The notes: generated by a model not told the origin, from the sequence alone. A DNA stretch of 64,000 nt from Candidatus Pantoea soli (GCF_007833795.1 NZ_CP032702.1:3472001-3536000); one strand, 5' to 3'; positions 37,378 to 47,101 are shown, counted from the first letter of the stretch. A program made the numbers and translations.

Positions 37378-38730
37378 ATGACCAGACATTATGACTACCT
37401 CGCCATTGGCGGCGGCAGCGGCGGTATCGCCTCCATTAACCGTGCGGCCATGTATGGCCAGAAGTGCGCGCTGATTGAAGCGAAAGCGCTGGGCGGCACC
37501 TGCGTCAACGTTGGCTGCGTACCCAAAAAAGTGATGTGGCACGCGGCGCAAATCGCTGAAGCGATCCACCTGTACGGTCCGGATTACGGCTTTGATACCA
37601 CGGTTAACCGCTTTGACTGGTCGACGCTGGTGAAGAACCGCAGCGCCTACATCGACCGTATTCACACCTCCTATGACAACGTGCTGGGCAAAAACAACGT
37701 TGACGTTATCAAAGGCTTTGCGCGTTTTGTGGATGCGCACACCGTTGAAGTCAACGGCGAAACCATTACGGCTGACCATATTCTGATCGCCACCGGTGGC
37801 CGCCCAAGCCATCCGGACGTACCGGGCGCTGAACACGGCATTGATTCTGACGGCTTCTTTGAACTGGAAGCGCTGCCGAAGCGCGTTGCGGTAGTGGGCG
37901 CAGGCTATATCGCGGTGGAACTGGCGGGCGTGGTGAATGCGCTGGGCGCGGAAACGCACCTGTTTGTGCGTAAGCATGCGCCGCTGCGCAGCTTTGATCC
38001 GCTGATTGTCGACACGCTGGTTGAAGTGATGCAGGCCGAAGGCCCGACGCTGCATACCGAATCCCAGCCGAAAGCAGTGATCAAAAACGCGGATGGCAGC
38101 CTGACGCTGCAGCTGGAAAATGGTCACGCGCAGACGGTGGATTGTCTGGTGTGGGCGATTGGCCGTGAGCCCGCGACTGATAACCTGAATCTTGACGTCA
38201 CCGGCGTGGCGCTGACGGAGAAAGGCTATATTCAGGTGGATAAATTCCAGAACACCAGCGTGCCAGGCATTTATGCGGTGGGCGATAACACCGGTGCCGT
38301 TGAGCTGACGCCGGTCGCGGTGGCCGCCGGCCGTCGTCTGTCCGAACGTCTGTTTAACAACAAGCCTGACGAACATCTGGATTACAGCAATGTGCCCACC
38401 GTGGTGTTCAGCCATCCGCCCATTGGTACCGTCGGCCTGACAGAACCGCAGGCGCGTGAGCAGTACGGCGATGACCAGGTCAAAGTGTATAAATCCGCCT
38501 TTACCGCGATGTACACCGCGGTAACGCAGCATCGTCAGCCGTGCCGCATGAAGCTGGTGTGCGTCGGGCCGGAAGAGAAGATTGTCGGCATTCACGGCAT
38601 CGGTAACGGCATGGATGAGATGCTGCAGGGCTTTGCGGTGGCGCTGAAAATGGGCGCGACCAAAAAAGACTTCGATAACACCGTTGCCATTCATCCGACG
38701 GCGGCAGAAGAGTTTGTCACCATGCGCTAA
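37378..38730 (+). CDS. gor: Glutathione-disulfide reductase Gor
   Basis: A 450-residue FAD/NADPH enzyme, the same length as in E. coli. FAD motif [15 protein letters not shown], redox pair Cys42 and Cys47 in [18 protein letters not shown] motif [14 protein letters not shown] followed by the Arg-containing [10 protein letters not shown], second FAD motif [10 protein letters not shown], and C-terminal catalytic His in [12 protein letters not shown]. Keeps glutathione reduced in the cytoplasm. In E. coli it is controlled by OxyR; no OxyR site was identified here. Confidence 0.97.
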   Translation: MTRHYDYLAIGGGSGGIASINRAAMYGQKCALIEAKALGGTCVNVGCVPKKVMWHAAQIAEAIHLYGPDYGFDTTVNRFDWSTLVKNRSAYIDRIHTSYDNVLGKNNVDVIKGFARFVDAHTVEVNGETITADHILIATGGRPSHPDVPGAEHGIDSDGFFELEALPKRVAVVGAGYIAVELAGVVNALGAETHLFVRKHAPLRSFDPLIVDTLVEVMQAEGPTLHTESQPKAVIKNADGSLTLQLENGHAQTVDCLVWAIGREPATDNLNLDVTGVALTEKGYIQVDKFQNTSVPGIYAVGDNTGAVELTPVAVAAGRRLSERLFNNKPDEHLDYSNVPTVVFSHPPIGTVGLTEPQAREQYGDDQVKVYKSAFTAMYTAVTQHRQPCRMKLVCVGPEEKIVGIHGIGNGMDEMLQGFAVALKMGATKKDFDNTVAIHPTAAEEFVTMR

Positions 38731-38748
38731 TCGCCTCTCCGGCGGTGC

Positions 38749-38779
38749 AAAAAAGGCTAACCCTGGGTTAGCCTTTTTT
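38749..38779 (+). terminator. gor terminator
   Basis: AAGGCTAACC and GGTTAGCCTT pair nearly without a loop, flanked by six A and six T, 19 bases after the gor stop. It could also act in the reverse direction. Confidence 0.9.
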
Positions 38780-38871
38780 ATTGTGTCTGTCCTCCCCTTG
38801 CCGCGCGGGCTATGATTGCGCCTTCGCTGGCGCAAACGTTGTGGCAGGTCGGGAAAAGGACAGCAATCCGC

Positions 38872-39804
38872 ATGAATATCATCAGCATCATCATGACGTC
38901 CGGCAAAGCAGCCGTAGATGTGGCGCTCTATACGCTCATCCCGATCATGGTGGTGATGCTCTTCATCATGAAGTATCTGGAAGTTAAAGGTGTACTGGAT
39001 TTTGTCGTGCGCCATACCACGCCGCTGCTGAAGCCGCTGGGCATCACCGGGCTGGCGCTGTTTGCACTGATTCAGCTGAACTTTGTCAGCTTTGCCGCGC
39101 CGCTGGCGGCGCTGGCGATCATGGAAAAACGCGGCACGTCCGATCGCCATATGGCGGCAACGCTGGCGATGCTGTTTTGTATGGGCCAGGCCAACGCCTT
39201 TTATCCGCTGATCCCGGATGGACTTAACTGGGGCGCCGCTCTGCTGTTCTCTGTTTGCGGGGGCGTGGCCGCAGCCGCCTCAACCTATCACCTGTTTGGC
39301 CGCAAACTCTCTGACGCCGCGCTGCGTAACGAAGATGAGCGCGTGACCAGCAATGACAGCAACATGGGGCTGATCGCCGTCATTAACAGTGCCGGTGCCG
39401 ATGCGATTCGGCTGGCGCTGGGCTCGCTGCCGATGCTGATCCTCTCGCTGTCGGTGGTGGGCGTACTGAAGGCGTCCGGCAGCATTGAACTGCTGACGCA
39501 GCTTCTGACGCCGCTGCTGGACTGGCTGCATATCTCCACCGTCTATGTGCTACCGGCGCTGACCAAATGCCTGGCGGGCGGAACCGCTTACTATGGTGTG
39601 GTGGCGGGGCTGGCAGAGAAAGGGCTGTACAGTGCGCACAACATCAATGCCTCGGCGGGCCTGCTGATTCAGACCTTCGATCTGCCCGGCATTGGCATTT
39701 TCCTGGGGCTTTCCAGCCGCTTTCCGCGCCTGTTCCGCTTTGCCGTGCCGGGGATTCTGCTGGGGATCGCGCTGCGCGCCGCGGCGCATACGCTGCTGTT
39801 TTAA
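38872..39804 (+). CDS. Nucleoside-recognition (Gate) domain membrane protein
   Basis: 310 residues with about eight membrane helices. Two Gate-like halves are visible: one around GKAAVDVALYTLIPIMVVML with FALIQLNFVSFAAPLAALAIM, the second around AVINSAGADAIRLALGSLPMLILSLS with ALTKCLAGGTAYYGV. Relatives are the E. coli YjiG/YjiH pair and spore-maturation SpmA/SpmB, fused here in one chain. Transport of a nucleoside-like compound is only a family guess. The ATG at 38872 (MNIISIIMTS) is chosen as the start of the first helix; GAAAAGGA lies 10-17 bases upstream. Confidence 0.75.
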   Translation: MNIISIIMTSGKAAVDVALYTLIPIMVVMLFIMKYLEVKGVLDFVVRHTTPLLKPLGITGLALFALIQLNFVSFAAPLAALAIMEKRGTSDRHMAATLAMLFCMGQANAFYPLIPDGLNWGAALLFSVCGGVAAAASTYHLFGRKLSDAALRNEDERVTSNDSNMGLIAVINSAGADAIRLALGSLPMLILSLSVVGVLKASGSIELLTQLLTPLLDWLHISTVYVLPALTKCLAGGTAYYGVVAGLAEKGLYSAHNINASAGLLIQTFDLPGIGIFLGLSSRFPRLFRFAVPGILLGIALRAAAHTLLF

Positions 39805-39832
39805 CGGCCAGCCCGCAGGCTGGCCGACGCGC

Positions 39833-40849
39833 TTACCATTCGACGGTAATTTTGCCGAAGTGGCTGCCGCTCTGCTGATGTGAAAAAGCCGCCGGCAGAT
39901 CGGCCAGCGCGCCATAGCTGTCGCCGATCACCGGCCGGATGCCGGTCTGCTCCAGCGCACGCACAAAGTCCTGCTGCTGGCGGCGATGGCCGACGATCAG
40001 CCCCTGAATCCGCGCCTGTTTTGCCATCAGCAGCGAGGTCGGCACCACGCCTTCCGTGCCGGTCAGCACGCCAATCAGCGCGATGTGGCCGCCGGTCCGT
40101 ACCGCCGCAATCGACTCCGCCAGAGTGCCCGGTCCGCCCAGTTCGACCACCAGATCGGCTCCCCGCCCGTTGGTCAGCTGCTGCACTGCCGCTCCCCACG
40201 CCGGCACAGCGCGGTAGTTAATCCCGTCATCGGCACCCAGCGCCTGCGCGCGCGCCAGCTTCTCATCCGAAGAGGAGGTGACGATCACCCGCGCGCCCAG
40301 CGCTTTGGCAATCTGCAGTGCGGTGATGGAGACGCCGCCGGTGCCCAGCGTGACAAGGGTGTCTCCGGCCTTGAGGTGCGCATCGCCGACCAGCGCGCGC
40401 CAGGCCGTCAGCCCGGACGTGGTGATGGTCGCCGCTTCGGCATGACGCCAGCCGCGCGGGGCCAGCGTGAAGTGCTGCGCCGGACGTACAACCACCTCAG
40501 CGGCGAAACCGTGCGCACCATCGCCCGGCGTGCGCGTAAAGTCACTGACCGGTGCATCCGGCAGTCCATCCTGCCACTGCGGGAAAAAGCAGGATACAAC
40601 GTGGTCGCCGGCCTTAAATTCTGTTACGCCCGCGCCGACCTCTTCCACCACCCCCGCGCCGTCCGCCATCATGATGCAGCCATCGTCAGTGGGCATGGTG
40701 CCATTGGCTACCAGCAGATCGTGGAAGTTCAGCGAGGTAGCGTGGATCTTCACGCGGATCTCCCCTGCGCCGGGCTGGCCCGGATCGGGCAGATCCACGA
40801 GCTGCAGGTTATCCAGACCGCCGGGTTTCTTCAGGATCATCGCTTTCAT
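39833..40849 (-). CDS. Zinc-type MDR alcohol dehydrogenase / quinone oxidoreductase family protein
   Basis: A 338-residue medium-chain dehydrogenase. N-terminal GroES-like domain (LNFHDLLVANG, EEVGAGVTEFKAGDHV), Rossmann motif LGTGGVSITALQIAKALGARV, and VELGGPGTLAESIAAVRTGG. The usual catalytic Cys-Gly-x-Asp and the four-Cys structural zinc lobe are not visible, so it is probably a zinc-independent NADPH oxidoreductase of the quinone reductase type. Substrate unknown. Single gene, ending 28 bases from the convergent Gate protein gene. Confidence 0.85.
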   Translation of the reverse strand: MKAMILKKPGGLDNLQLVDLPDPGQPGAGEIRVKIHATSLNFHDLLVANGTMPTDDGCIMMADGAGVVEEVGAGVTEFKAGDHVVSCFFPQWQDGLPDAPVSDFTRTPGDGAHGFAAEVVVRPAQHFTLAPRGWRHAEAATITTSGLTAWRALVGDAHLKAGDTLVTLGTGGVSITALQIAKALGARVIVTSSSDEKLARAQALGADDGINYRAVPAWGAAVQQLTNGRGADLVVELGGPGTLAESIAAVRTGGHIALIGVLTGTEGVVPTSLLMAKQARIQGLIVGHRRQQQDFVRALEQTGIRPVIGDSYGALADLPAAFSHQQSGSHFGKITVEW

Positions 40850-40933
40850 GTCGGTTGTCTCCTTCTGACAAAAGGCTAAGTGTGGCAGCGATATCCGCAG
40901 CCTGCCTGTTACAACGTGCGAAAAGCGGCAATG

Positions 40934-40964
40934 AAAAAACGGGCTGCCGGTTCAGGGCAGCCCG
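40934..40964 (-). terminator. Terminator of the YcaC-like gene
   Basis: On the minus strand CGGGCTGCC and GGCAGCCCG form a nine-base stem around seven bases, followed by six T. It is 50 bases after the YcaC-like stop. Confidence 0.9.
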
Positions 40965-41014
40965 TGGCGGGCGGAACGCCAGGTCTGTTCACGCGCCGGC
41001 AACGGCAGGTGCGC

Positions 41015-41656
41015 TTATCCCTGACGCTGAGGCGCTTTATGCACCATGGTGTAGGCGTAATCAACGCCCATACCGTAGGCGCCGCTGTGCTCGCGCACCA
41101 GATCCATCACGGCGTCGTAGGTCTCTTTGCGCGACCAGTCGCGCTGGTACTCCAGCAGCACCTGCTGCCAGGTCACCGGCACCGCACCGGCCTGCACCAT
41201 ACGCTGGACAGAACGCTCGTGCGCATCCACGCTGGTACCGCCTGAGGTATCGGTAACCACATACACTTCATAACCCTCTTTCAGCGCCATCAGCGCCGGG
41301 AAAGTCAGGCACACTTCAGTCCACAGGGCAGAGATCACCAGTTTTTTACGGCCGGTTTTCTTCACCGCCTCAACAAACTTCGCATCTTCCCAGGAGTTCA
41401 TGGAGGTGCGCTCAATCGGCGTGGATTCCGGGTGGACCGCCAGCAGTTCCGGCCAGATGTAACCGCTGAAGCTCTCGGTTTCCACAGAGGTATAAATCAC
41501 CGGCACATCGAAAATTTTGCCCGCTTTCGCCAGGGCGACGGTATTATTTTTGAGCTGCTGGCGATCAATATTGGCTACACCGAAAGACATCTGTGGCTGG
41601 TGGTCAATGAAGATCAGCGTGGAGTTCTGTGGGTCGAGCAGGTCAAGTTTAGACAT
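41015..41656 (-). CDS. Isochorismatase-family hydrolase, YcaC-like
   Basis: 213 residues of the cysteine hydrolase fold. Asp in LIFIDHQPQMSFG, Lys in VKKTGRKKLVISALWTEVCLTF and the nucleophile Cys within that stretch make the triad. The order and the C-terminal VDYAYTMVHK resemble E. coli YcaC, an octameric hydrolase whose substrate is not known. The ATG at 41656 (MSKLDLLDPQ) with AGAGGAAT upstream is used; 29 extra in-frame codons lie in the promoter region. Single-gene unit with an AT-rich upstream region. Confidence 0.87.
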   Translation of the reverse strand: MSKLDLLDPQNSTLIFIDHQPQMSFGVANIDRQQLKNNTVALAKAGKIFDVPVIYTSVETESFSGYIWPELLAVHPESTPIERTSMNSWEDAKFVEAVKKTGRKKLVISALWTEVCLTFPALMALKEGYEVYVVTDTSGGTSVDAHERSVQRMVQAGAVPVTWQQVLLEYQRDWSRKETYDAVMDLVREHSGAYGMGVDYAYTMVHKAPQRQG

Positions 41657-41909
41657 GATGTATTCCTCTAAAGTGGGGTTAAATTTGTGTGTTGTGCTGC
41701 TGAAATGAACTTTAGAGAAAGCCACGGCAAAGAGATAACGCAAAGAATTTTACAACTTGTTCAACGCGTTTTTAGAAGACTGATTTATAAAGGTAAATTT
41801 GTTAAATACACTGCTTTTCTGCCGCTAAGCGCGCGACAGACCGCGTTGATTCTCCCGTGCCGGCAGGCGTACCCTGTGATGCCAACCCACTGAACATTCT
41901 CCGCGCAAA

Positions 41910-42827
41910 ATGATTGTACGTCCGCCCCAGCACTGGTTTCTTCGGCTGTTTGACTGGCATGGTTCGGTGCTGGTCAGCATCGTGTTTCGCCTGTCGCTTA
42001 ATCTGCTGATGTCGGTTATCGCCCTTATCGGCTATCCGTGGTTCGCCACCCTGGGTATCCATCTCACCACGGCACCGTTCAGCCTGATTGGGGTCTCCAT
42101 CGCGATATTTCTCGGCTTCCGTAATAACGCCAGCTATGCGCGCTTTATTGAGGCGCGCACGCTGTGGGGTAATCTGCATATTGCACAGCGTTCCCTGCTG
42201 CGGCAGGTTAAAAGCGTGCGCGGCTTGCGCCCGGAACAGGTCAGCGACTTTATCGGCCTGCAGCTGGCGTTTAGCTGGAGCCTGAAACATCGCCTGCGTC
42301 ACACCGATGCGCAGGCCGATCTGCAGCGTTTACTGCCGGCAGCCTGGCAGCCGGCGGTGCTCGGTCACCCCATGCCGACCTCGCAGATTATGCTGTGCAT
42401 GGCGGAATGGCTGGCGCAGCGGCGCGATGAAGGGCTGATCTCCGATATCGTCTGGCAAAGTATGGATGAGAACCTGAACCATTTTTCCGCCTGCCTCGGC
42501 GGCTGCGATCGGCTGGCCGGCACCCCTATCCCGTTCGCCTACAGTCTGATTCTGCATCGCACCGTTTATCTGTTTTGCACGCTGCTGCCCTTTGCGCTGG
42601 TGGCCGATTTACATCTGATGACGCCGCTGGTGTCGGTGTTTATCTCCTACACCTTTTTGTCACTGGAGTCGCTGGCGGAAGAGCTGGAGGATCCGTTTGG
42701 CACCGCGCCCAATCATCTGCCGCTGGATGCGCTGTGCATCAGCCTGGCGCGCAATCTGCAGGCCATGAACAATGACTTCCCGCTGCCGGCACCCCATCAG
42801 CCGGATGCGCATTTTAATCTGACCTGA
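41910..42827 (+). CDS. Bestrophin-family membrane protein (YneE-like)
   Basis: 305 residues. Features of the bestrophin / UPF0187 family are visible: MIVRPPQHWFLRLFDWHGSV at the N-terminus, PFSLIGVSIAIFLGFRNNASYARFIEARTLWG, and the acidic pore-side stretch LAEELEDPFGTAPNHLPLDA near the end. Four membrane helices. Bacterial homologues form pentameric ion channels, often cation selective. The ribosome site before the ATG is weak. Confidence 0.9.
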   Translation: MIVRPPQHWFLRLFDWHGSVLVSIVFRLSLNLLMSVIALIGYPWFATLGIHLTTAPFSLIGVSIAIFLGFRNNASYARFIEARTLWGNLHIAQRSLLRQVKSVRGLRPEQVSDFIGLQLAFSWSLKHRLRHTDAQADLQRLLPAAWQPAVLGHPMPTSQIMLCMAEWLAQRRDEGLISDIVWQSMDENLNHFSACLGGCDRLAGTPIPFAYSLILHRTVYLFCTLLPFALVADLHLMTPLVSVFISYTFLSLESLAEELEDPFGTAPNHLPLDALCISLARNLQAMNNDFPLPAPHQPDAHFNLT

Positions 42828-42962
42828 CACGCGCCGCAGCGCTGGCTAAAGCGCGTGATGCAGAATGAGACCGCGCGCGGGCCAGCGGCGATGCCGGCCG
42901 GGCGCGGTTACGATCCGCCACACGCGCTACCGCGTAAAGGCGGGCGCATCACGCGGCCGCCG

Positions 42963-43859
42963 TTACGCCAGCTTATCCAGCCAGCGCACGTAAGCCTGGT
43001 CCCACAGTGCCGCAGGCGTGCCCGCTTTACCAAGGCCAAAGCCGTGACCGCCGCTGCTCAGCTCAATCAGCTCCACCGGGACCTGCATACGGCGGCAGGT
43101 GTCGCGCATCAGTTCAGTGTTGTGCGGGTTTGAGGTGTGATCGTCCTCTGCCTGGGCAAGGAACGTGGGCGGATAGTGGCGGGTCACGTAGTTCTGCACG
43201 GACCAGTTTGCTTCCTGCGTTGGCGTGGCGTTGCGCCCTACCATCATCAGGTGCGTTTTGGTGTGCTGATAGGGGGCTTCCAGCGTGATCACCGGATAGA
43301 TCAGGCCAACGCTGTCTGCCACCGGCGCGATCTGATCGAGCGGGTCCTGCGCGGGATAGGTGGTGAAATCCGGACGGGCCGCCGCCATGCCCAGCAGGTG
43401 ACCTCCGGCAGAGAAGCCCAGCAGATGGACCTTTCGCTCCATCGACCGCACCATGCGGATAGCACGCTGCGCATCCTGTAACGGCGCCAGATTGCCCGCC
43501 TGCCACTTCTCACCGGGCAGACGATAACTCAGCACGTAGGCGGTGTAACCGCTGGCATTCAGCCAGCGCGCCACCGGCCAGGCTTCGCGCCCCATGCCGA
43601 TAAAACGGTAGCCGCCACCGGCCGCGACAATCACCGCTTCGCCGTTCGGGTTCTCCGGACGAAAGCGCTGAATCGCCGGTGAGACAATATTGGTCCACGA
43701 GCCGTTAGCGCTCACTCTCAGCAGGCCGGATGGCCCGCCGCCGCCTGGCGGTTCGTCTGGCCAGAGCGGAATGATGTCATCGCGCGCAAACAGTTTGCCC
43801 GCCGTCATCGAAAGCACGGTGGCAGCGCTAGCCAATATAAAACGACGACGTGTAATCAT
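42963..43859 (-). CDS. Exported alpha/beta hydrolase with Tat-type signal
   Basis: 298 residues. The N-terminus MITRRRFILASAATVL has the twin-arginine pattern (T-R-R-R-F-I) followed by a hydrophobic stretch and a likely cut after KLFA, so export folded by Tat is expected. The esterase fold is shown by VIVAAGGGYRFIGMGREAWPVA, nucleophile Ser in HLLGFSAGGHL, an Asp in AEDDHTSNPH and His in SSGGHGFGLG. This is the BD-FAE/acetyl-xylan-esterase type of carbohydrate esterase. Substrate unknown; cell-wall or plant polysaccharide esters are possible. Confidence 0.82.
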   Translation of the reverse strand: MITRRRFILASAATVLSMTAGKLFARDDIIPLWPDEPPGGGGPSGLLRVSANGSWTNIVSPAIQRFRPENPNGEAVIVAAGGGYRFIGMGREAWPVARWLNASGYTAYVLSYRLPGEKWQAGNLAPLQDAQRAIRMVRSMERKVHLLGFSAGGHLLGMAAARPDFTTYPAQDPLDQIAPVADSVGLIYPVITLEAPYQHTKTHLMMVGRNATPTQEANWSVQNYVTRHYPPTFLAQAEDDHTSNPHNTELMRDTCRRMQVPVELIELSSGGHGFGLGKAGTPAALWDQAYVRWLDKLA

Positions 43860-43972
43860 CTTGCCCGGTAGCCAGTCTCAACGCAGTTCAGCCTCGCAGG
43901 CTGCGTGTCATTATGTGAGGTGTATCAGATTTTAGTCTGGCGATAATGTACGCATATCGTACAAAAAAGCCA

Positions 43973-44001
43973 TAAAAAAAAGCGCTTAAAAAAGCGCTTA
44001 T
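43973..44001 (-). terminator. Terminator after the small exported protein gene
   Basis: AAGCGCTT occurs twice, at 43980-43987 and 43992-43999, around an A-rich spacer. The 8-mer is its own reverse complement, so the copies pair; on the minus strand a T run follows. It is 46 bases after the stop of the small exported protein. Confidence 0.75.
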
Positions 44002-44046
44002 TTTACGGTTAATTTACCGGATGGCGGATGGCCCCGGCAGCGGCGG

Positions 44047-44394
44047 TTAATCCTGCTGCTGGAACTGGGTCATCACGGTCTGCTCACACTGCTGCTGGTT
44101 GTGGCGCAGTTTTGCCCGCTCCTCTTCGCCCAGCTCCAGCCAGCCGTTAACCACTTCCTGCGCCGTCTCTTCGTCAAAGGAAGGTTTATTCATCGCCGAC
44201 GGCGACTGGCTGGCGGCCAGCTGGGATTTCATCTTCTCGGTGTAGCTTTGCATATCCCCGGTTTTTTGCTCACCGCTGACAATGTGACAAAGCTGGCTGG
44301 CATAGACGTTTTCCTGTGCATCTGCGTCGTTGTCATCGGCCAGCGCGCTGGCTGACAGGGAAAGCCCGAACAGGGCAATAAGCAATGCTTTCAT
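44047..44394 (-). CDS. Small exported protein of unknown function
   Basis: 115 residues with a clear signal peptide (MKALLIALFGLSLSASALA, cut before DDND). The mature part is short, acidic and helical, with two Cys (ASQLCHIV and NQQQCEQTV) that may form a disulfide in the periplasm. The ATG at 44394 has GGAG six bases upstream. It starts 26 bases after the antiporter stop on the same strand and is probably co-transcribed. Not recognised. Confidence 0.75.
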   Translation of the reverse strand: MKALLIALFGLSLSASALADDNDADAQENVYASQLCHIVSGEQKTGDMQSYTEKMKSQLAASQSPSAMNKPSFDEETAQEVVNGWLELGEEERAKLRHNQQQCEQTVMTQFQQQD

Positions 44395-44420
44395 AATAGG
44401 CTCCAGTAATTTCCAGAAAA

Positions 44421-45770
44421 TCACGTTTCATCCTGCTGCGCGCGGGCCGCCTGACGGGCAGCGCGCCAGTTCAGCAACGGTGTAACCGTGATGCCGTGCA
44501 GTACAATACTGCATACCACTAACGTTAAGGCCATATCCATCATCTGCTCCGCCTGTGCACCCTGCATACCGTGCACCCAGGCGTAAGCGATATAGTTGAT
44601 ACTGCCGATGCCGCGGATCCCCAGCCAGCCGATCAGCAGCCGGCGCATCAGCGGCATTTCGCAGCGCCAGGTGGTCAGCCATACCGCCAGCGGCCGCACC
44701 ACGACGAACAGCAGCAGCGCCAGGCCAATGCCGGTCAGGTTCCAGTGGTGCGCCAGCGTAATGCCCAGCACCACCATCATCGCCGCCGCCAGCAGCCGCT
44801 CAATGGTATCACCAAACGACAGCGCGTCACCGACCACCAGCCCTACCGATTTGACCATGCCGCCGCCGCTTTGTGCCAGTCGCTGATTAGGATTAACCAG
44901 CACTTCAGCAGGCAGGTAACGCTTCTCTTCCGGCAAATCTTCCAGCGGGAAGCGTTTTGTCACGCGCAGTTCGGCACGGCGCAGGCCGACGCCCGCGGCA
45001 AAAGTGGCCAGAAAGCCCGAAGCGTCTACCGCCTGCGCGGCCGCATAGCTCAGCGCGATCAGCGCCAGTGCGAGAAAGTCATTGGGGGCCACGTCTTCGT
45101 GCGCGCTGCGCAAGCGGGTTGCCAGCACGCCAATCATCCGACCCAGCAGATAGCCGATACCCAGTCCGCCGCCAATCGCCCAGAGTACATCCCGCGCCGC
45201 CCAGCCTGCGAGTTCGTTCAGATGGAAGGTGGCAGGCTGAATCAGCAGTAGCGCCAGCATCAGCAGCGGCAGCGCGGAGCCATCATTCATGCCGGCCTCG
45301 CTGGAGAGCGCGACGCGCAGGGCATCATCGTCGCGCGCATCATTGACGGAAATCAGGCTGGCGAGCACCGGATCGGTGGGTGCCACAATCGCGCCAAACG
45401 CCAGCGACAGCGGCCAGGGAAAACCGGCGATCCAGTGAATCAGGCAGGCCATGCCGCCCACCGTCAGCAGCATCGCCGGAAACGCCAGCCGGACGCCGAC
45501 GCGCCACGCGTGCGCGGTCATCGGCAGGCGCAGCTTCAGGCCGGTGATAAACAGCGAGGCGGCCATAGTGATTTCGGTGATGTGCGCCGCCAGTTCGGCG
45601 TGACCGATGATATCGATTTGCAGCAGGTTCAGCATCCACGGACCGCAGAGGATGCCCGCAAACAGGTACAGACCAAATGACGTCACTGGCCCCCGGTGAA
45701 TCCAGCCGGAAGCCAGCGACATTAACAGTAACAGACCGCCGGTAGCGGCGGTCCAGGCCAGGAAGTTCAT
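44421..45770 (-). CDS. Cation:proton antiporter, CPA1 (NhaP-like)
   Basis: 449 residues, about 12 membrane helices. The transport core shows FGAIVAPTDPVLASL, the conserved acidic P-T-D-P-V of CPA1, and SSEAGMNDGSALPLLML with the N-D ion-binding pair. The second half has WLGIRGIGSINYIAYAW. It exchanges Na+ or K+ for H+ at the inner membrane; the ion is not predictable from sequence. Operon with the small exported protein. Confidence 0.9.
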   Translation of the reverse strand: MNFLAWTAATGGLLLLMSLASGWIHRGPVTSFGLYLFAGILCGPWMLNLLQIDIIGHAELAAHITEITMAASLFITGLKLRLPMTAHAWRVGVRLAFPAMLLTVGGMACLIHWIAGFPWPLSLAFGAIVAPTDPVLASLISVNDARDDDALRVALSSEAGMNDGSALPLLMLALLLIQPATFHLNELAGWAARDVLWAIGGGLGIGYLLGRMIGVLATRLRSAHEDVAPNDFLALALIALSYAAAQAVDASGFLATFAAGVGLRRAELRVTKRFPLEDLPEEKRYLPAEVLVNPNQRLAQSGGGMVKSVGLVVGDALSFGDTIERLLAAAMMVVLGITLAHHWNLTGIGLALLLFVVVRPLAVWLTTWRCEMPLMRRLLIGWLGIRGIGSINYIAYAWVHGMQGAQAEQMMDMALTLVVCSIVLHGITVTPLLNWRAARQAARAQQDET

Positions 45771-45823
45771 AACGCTCCGTTTTTAAAAAACATTCTCCCT
45801 TAAGCCTGGCACAGGATTTGCGA

Positions 45824-47032
45824 TCAGTTTTTCAGATGACGACTGGCAAGGCGAATCAGTAACGCTAGCCCGGCGGACAACGTCGCCAGGGTGACCACGC
45901 CCGGCCAGCCAAAGTGCGCCAGCGCCAGGCTGCCCAGCGCGGCCCCGGTCGCCATGCCGATAAACACCACGGTGAACATCAGGGCGTTCAGGCGGCTGCG
46001 CGCCTCCGGTGCCAGACCGTAAACCAGCGTCTGATGCGCTACCAGCGTGGCCTGCACGCCGAGATCAAACCCGACGGTGCTGATGACAATCAGGCCAAGC
46101 TGCACCGGCACCGGCAGCAGCGGCAGCAGGAACATCAGGGCGAAAGAGAGAATGACCAGCGTCGCACCGTACTGCGTCACGCGGGCGGGCCCGATGCGAT
46201 CGGCGAAGCTGCCTGCCAGCGGTGCCGCCAGCGCCCCTGCTGCACCGGCCAGACCAAAGGCACCGGCAATCGCACTGTCGAGATGAAAGCGCTCGCTCAG
46301 CATCAGCGCCAGTGTTGACCAGAAGGCACTGAAGCTGACCGACAGCAGCCCCTGTGCCAGCGCGGCGCGGCGCAGCGTCTGGTGGTGTTGCCACAGATGT
46401 GCCAGCGACAGCAGCAGACGCGGATAGCTGACCGAGGTGCCCGGCGTAAAGCGCGGCAGCGCCCGCCACAGCGCCAGACTGCTCAGCAGCACCGCCGCCG
46501 CGGCCACCATATACATGGTGCGCCAGCCAAAGTACTCCGCTACTACGCCGCTCACCACGCGCGACAGCAGAATCCCTACCAGCAGCCCGGTCATGACCGT
46601 GCCCACGGTTTTACCGCGGCTGCTTGCCGGTGCCAGCGCCGCCGACGCCGGCACAATATCCTGCGCCACCGTGGCCGTTAATCCGGTCACAAAGCTGGCG
46701 ACTAGCAACGCATTGATGCCGCCGGAAAAACCACACAGCAGCAGCGCGGCCATCAGCAGCAGGCCTTTGACCAGAATAATGGTGCGGCGGTCGTGCCGAT
46801 CGCCGAGCGGCGCCAGCAGCAGAATGCCCAGCGCATAGCCCACCTGCGTCAGCATCGGCACCATGCCCACGCTGCCGATGCCGGCATGAAACTGTTTGCT
46901 GATGATATTCAGCATCGGCTGGCTGTAGTAAATCGAGGCGACGCTCAGGCCGGCACCGGCAGCGAGGGTAAATACCAGCGGTGCAGGCAGCTTTTCAGCG
47001 GGCAGAACAGCGGAGGATGACATGGCTGACAT
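45824..47032 (-). CDS. MFS transporter, drug-efflux type
   Basis: 402 residues, 12 helices, DHA1-like. Loop motif LLLAPLGDRHDRRTIIL between helices 2 and 3, and the motif-C-like GLLVGILLSRVVSGVVAEYFGWR. It resembles YgaY-type efflux proteins. It is divergent from a LysR gene 93 bases away, a common arrangement for inducible exporters. Substrate unknown. Confidence 0.87.
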   Translation of the reverse strand: MSAMSSSAVLPAEKLPAPLVFTLAAGAGLSVASIYYSQPMLNIISKQFHAGIGSVGMVPMLTQVGYALGILLLAPLGDRHDRRTIILVKGLLLMAALLLCGFSGGINALLVASFVTGLTATVAQDIVPASAALAPASSRGKTVGTVMTGLLVGILLSRVVSGVVAEYFGWRTMYMVAAAAVLLSSLALWRALPRFTPGTSVSYPRLLLSLAHLWQHHQTLRRAALAQGLLSVSFSAFWSTLALMLSERFHLDSAIAGAFGLAGAAGALAAPLAGSFADRIGPARVTQYGATLVILSFALMFLLPLLPVPVQLGLIVISTVGFDLGVQATLVAHQTLVYGLAPEARSRLNALMFTVVFIGMATGAALGSLALAHFGWPGVVTLATLSAGLALLIRLASRHLKN

Positions 47033-47086
47033 AATGGTTTTCTCCAGTGAAAGTGCGCTTATTAAAGCGCACGGCCACTATACGCG

Positions 47087-47101
47087 GTAGACTGTTTCTA
47101 C
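47087..47101. promoter_or_regulatory. LysR-type binding site between MFS and LysR genes
   Basis: GTAGACTGTTTCTAC is a GTAGA-N5-TCTAC inverted repeat, within the 93-base divergent gap and 25 bases before the LysR start. It contains the T-N11-A core typical of LysR sites, so it may serve autoregulation and control of the exporter. Confidence 0.45.

Noticed and set aside
37336..39150. 604-residue minus-strand open frame opposite gor
   Set aside because: It spans gor, its terminator and part of the next gene; low-complexity His/Arg composition.
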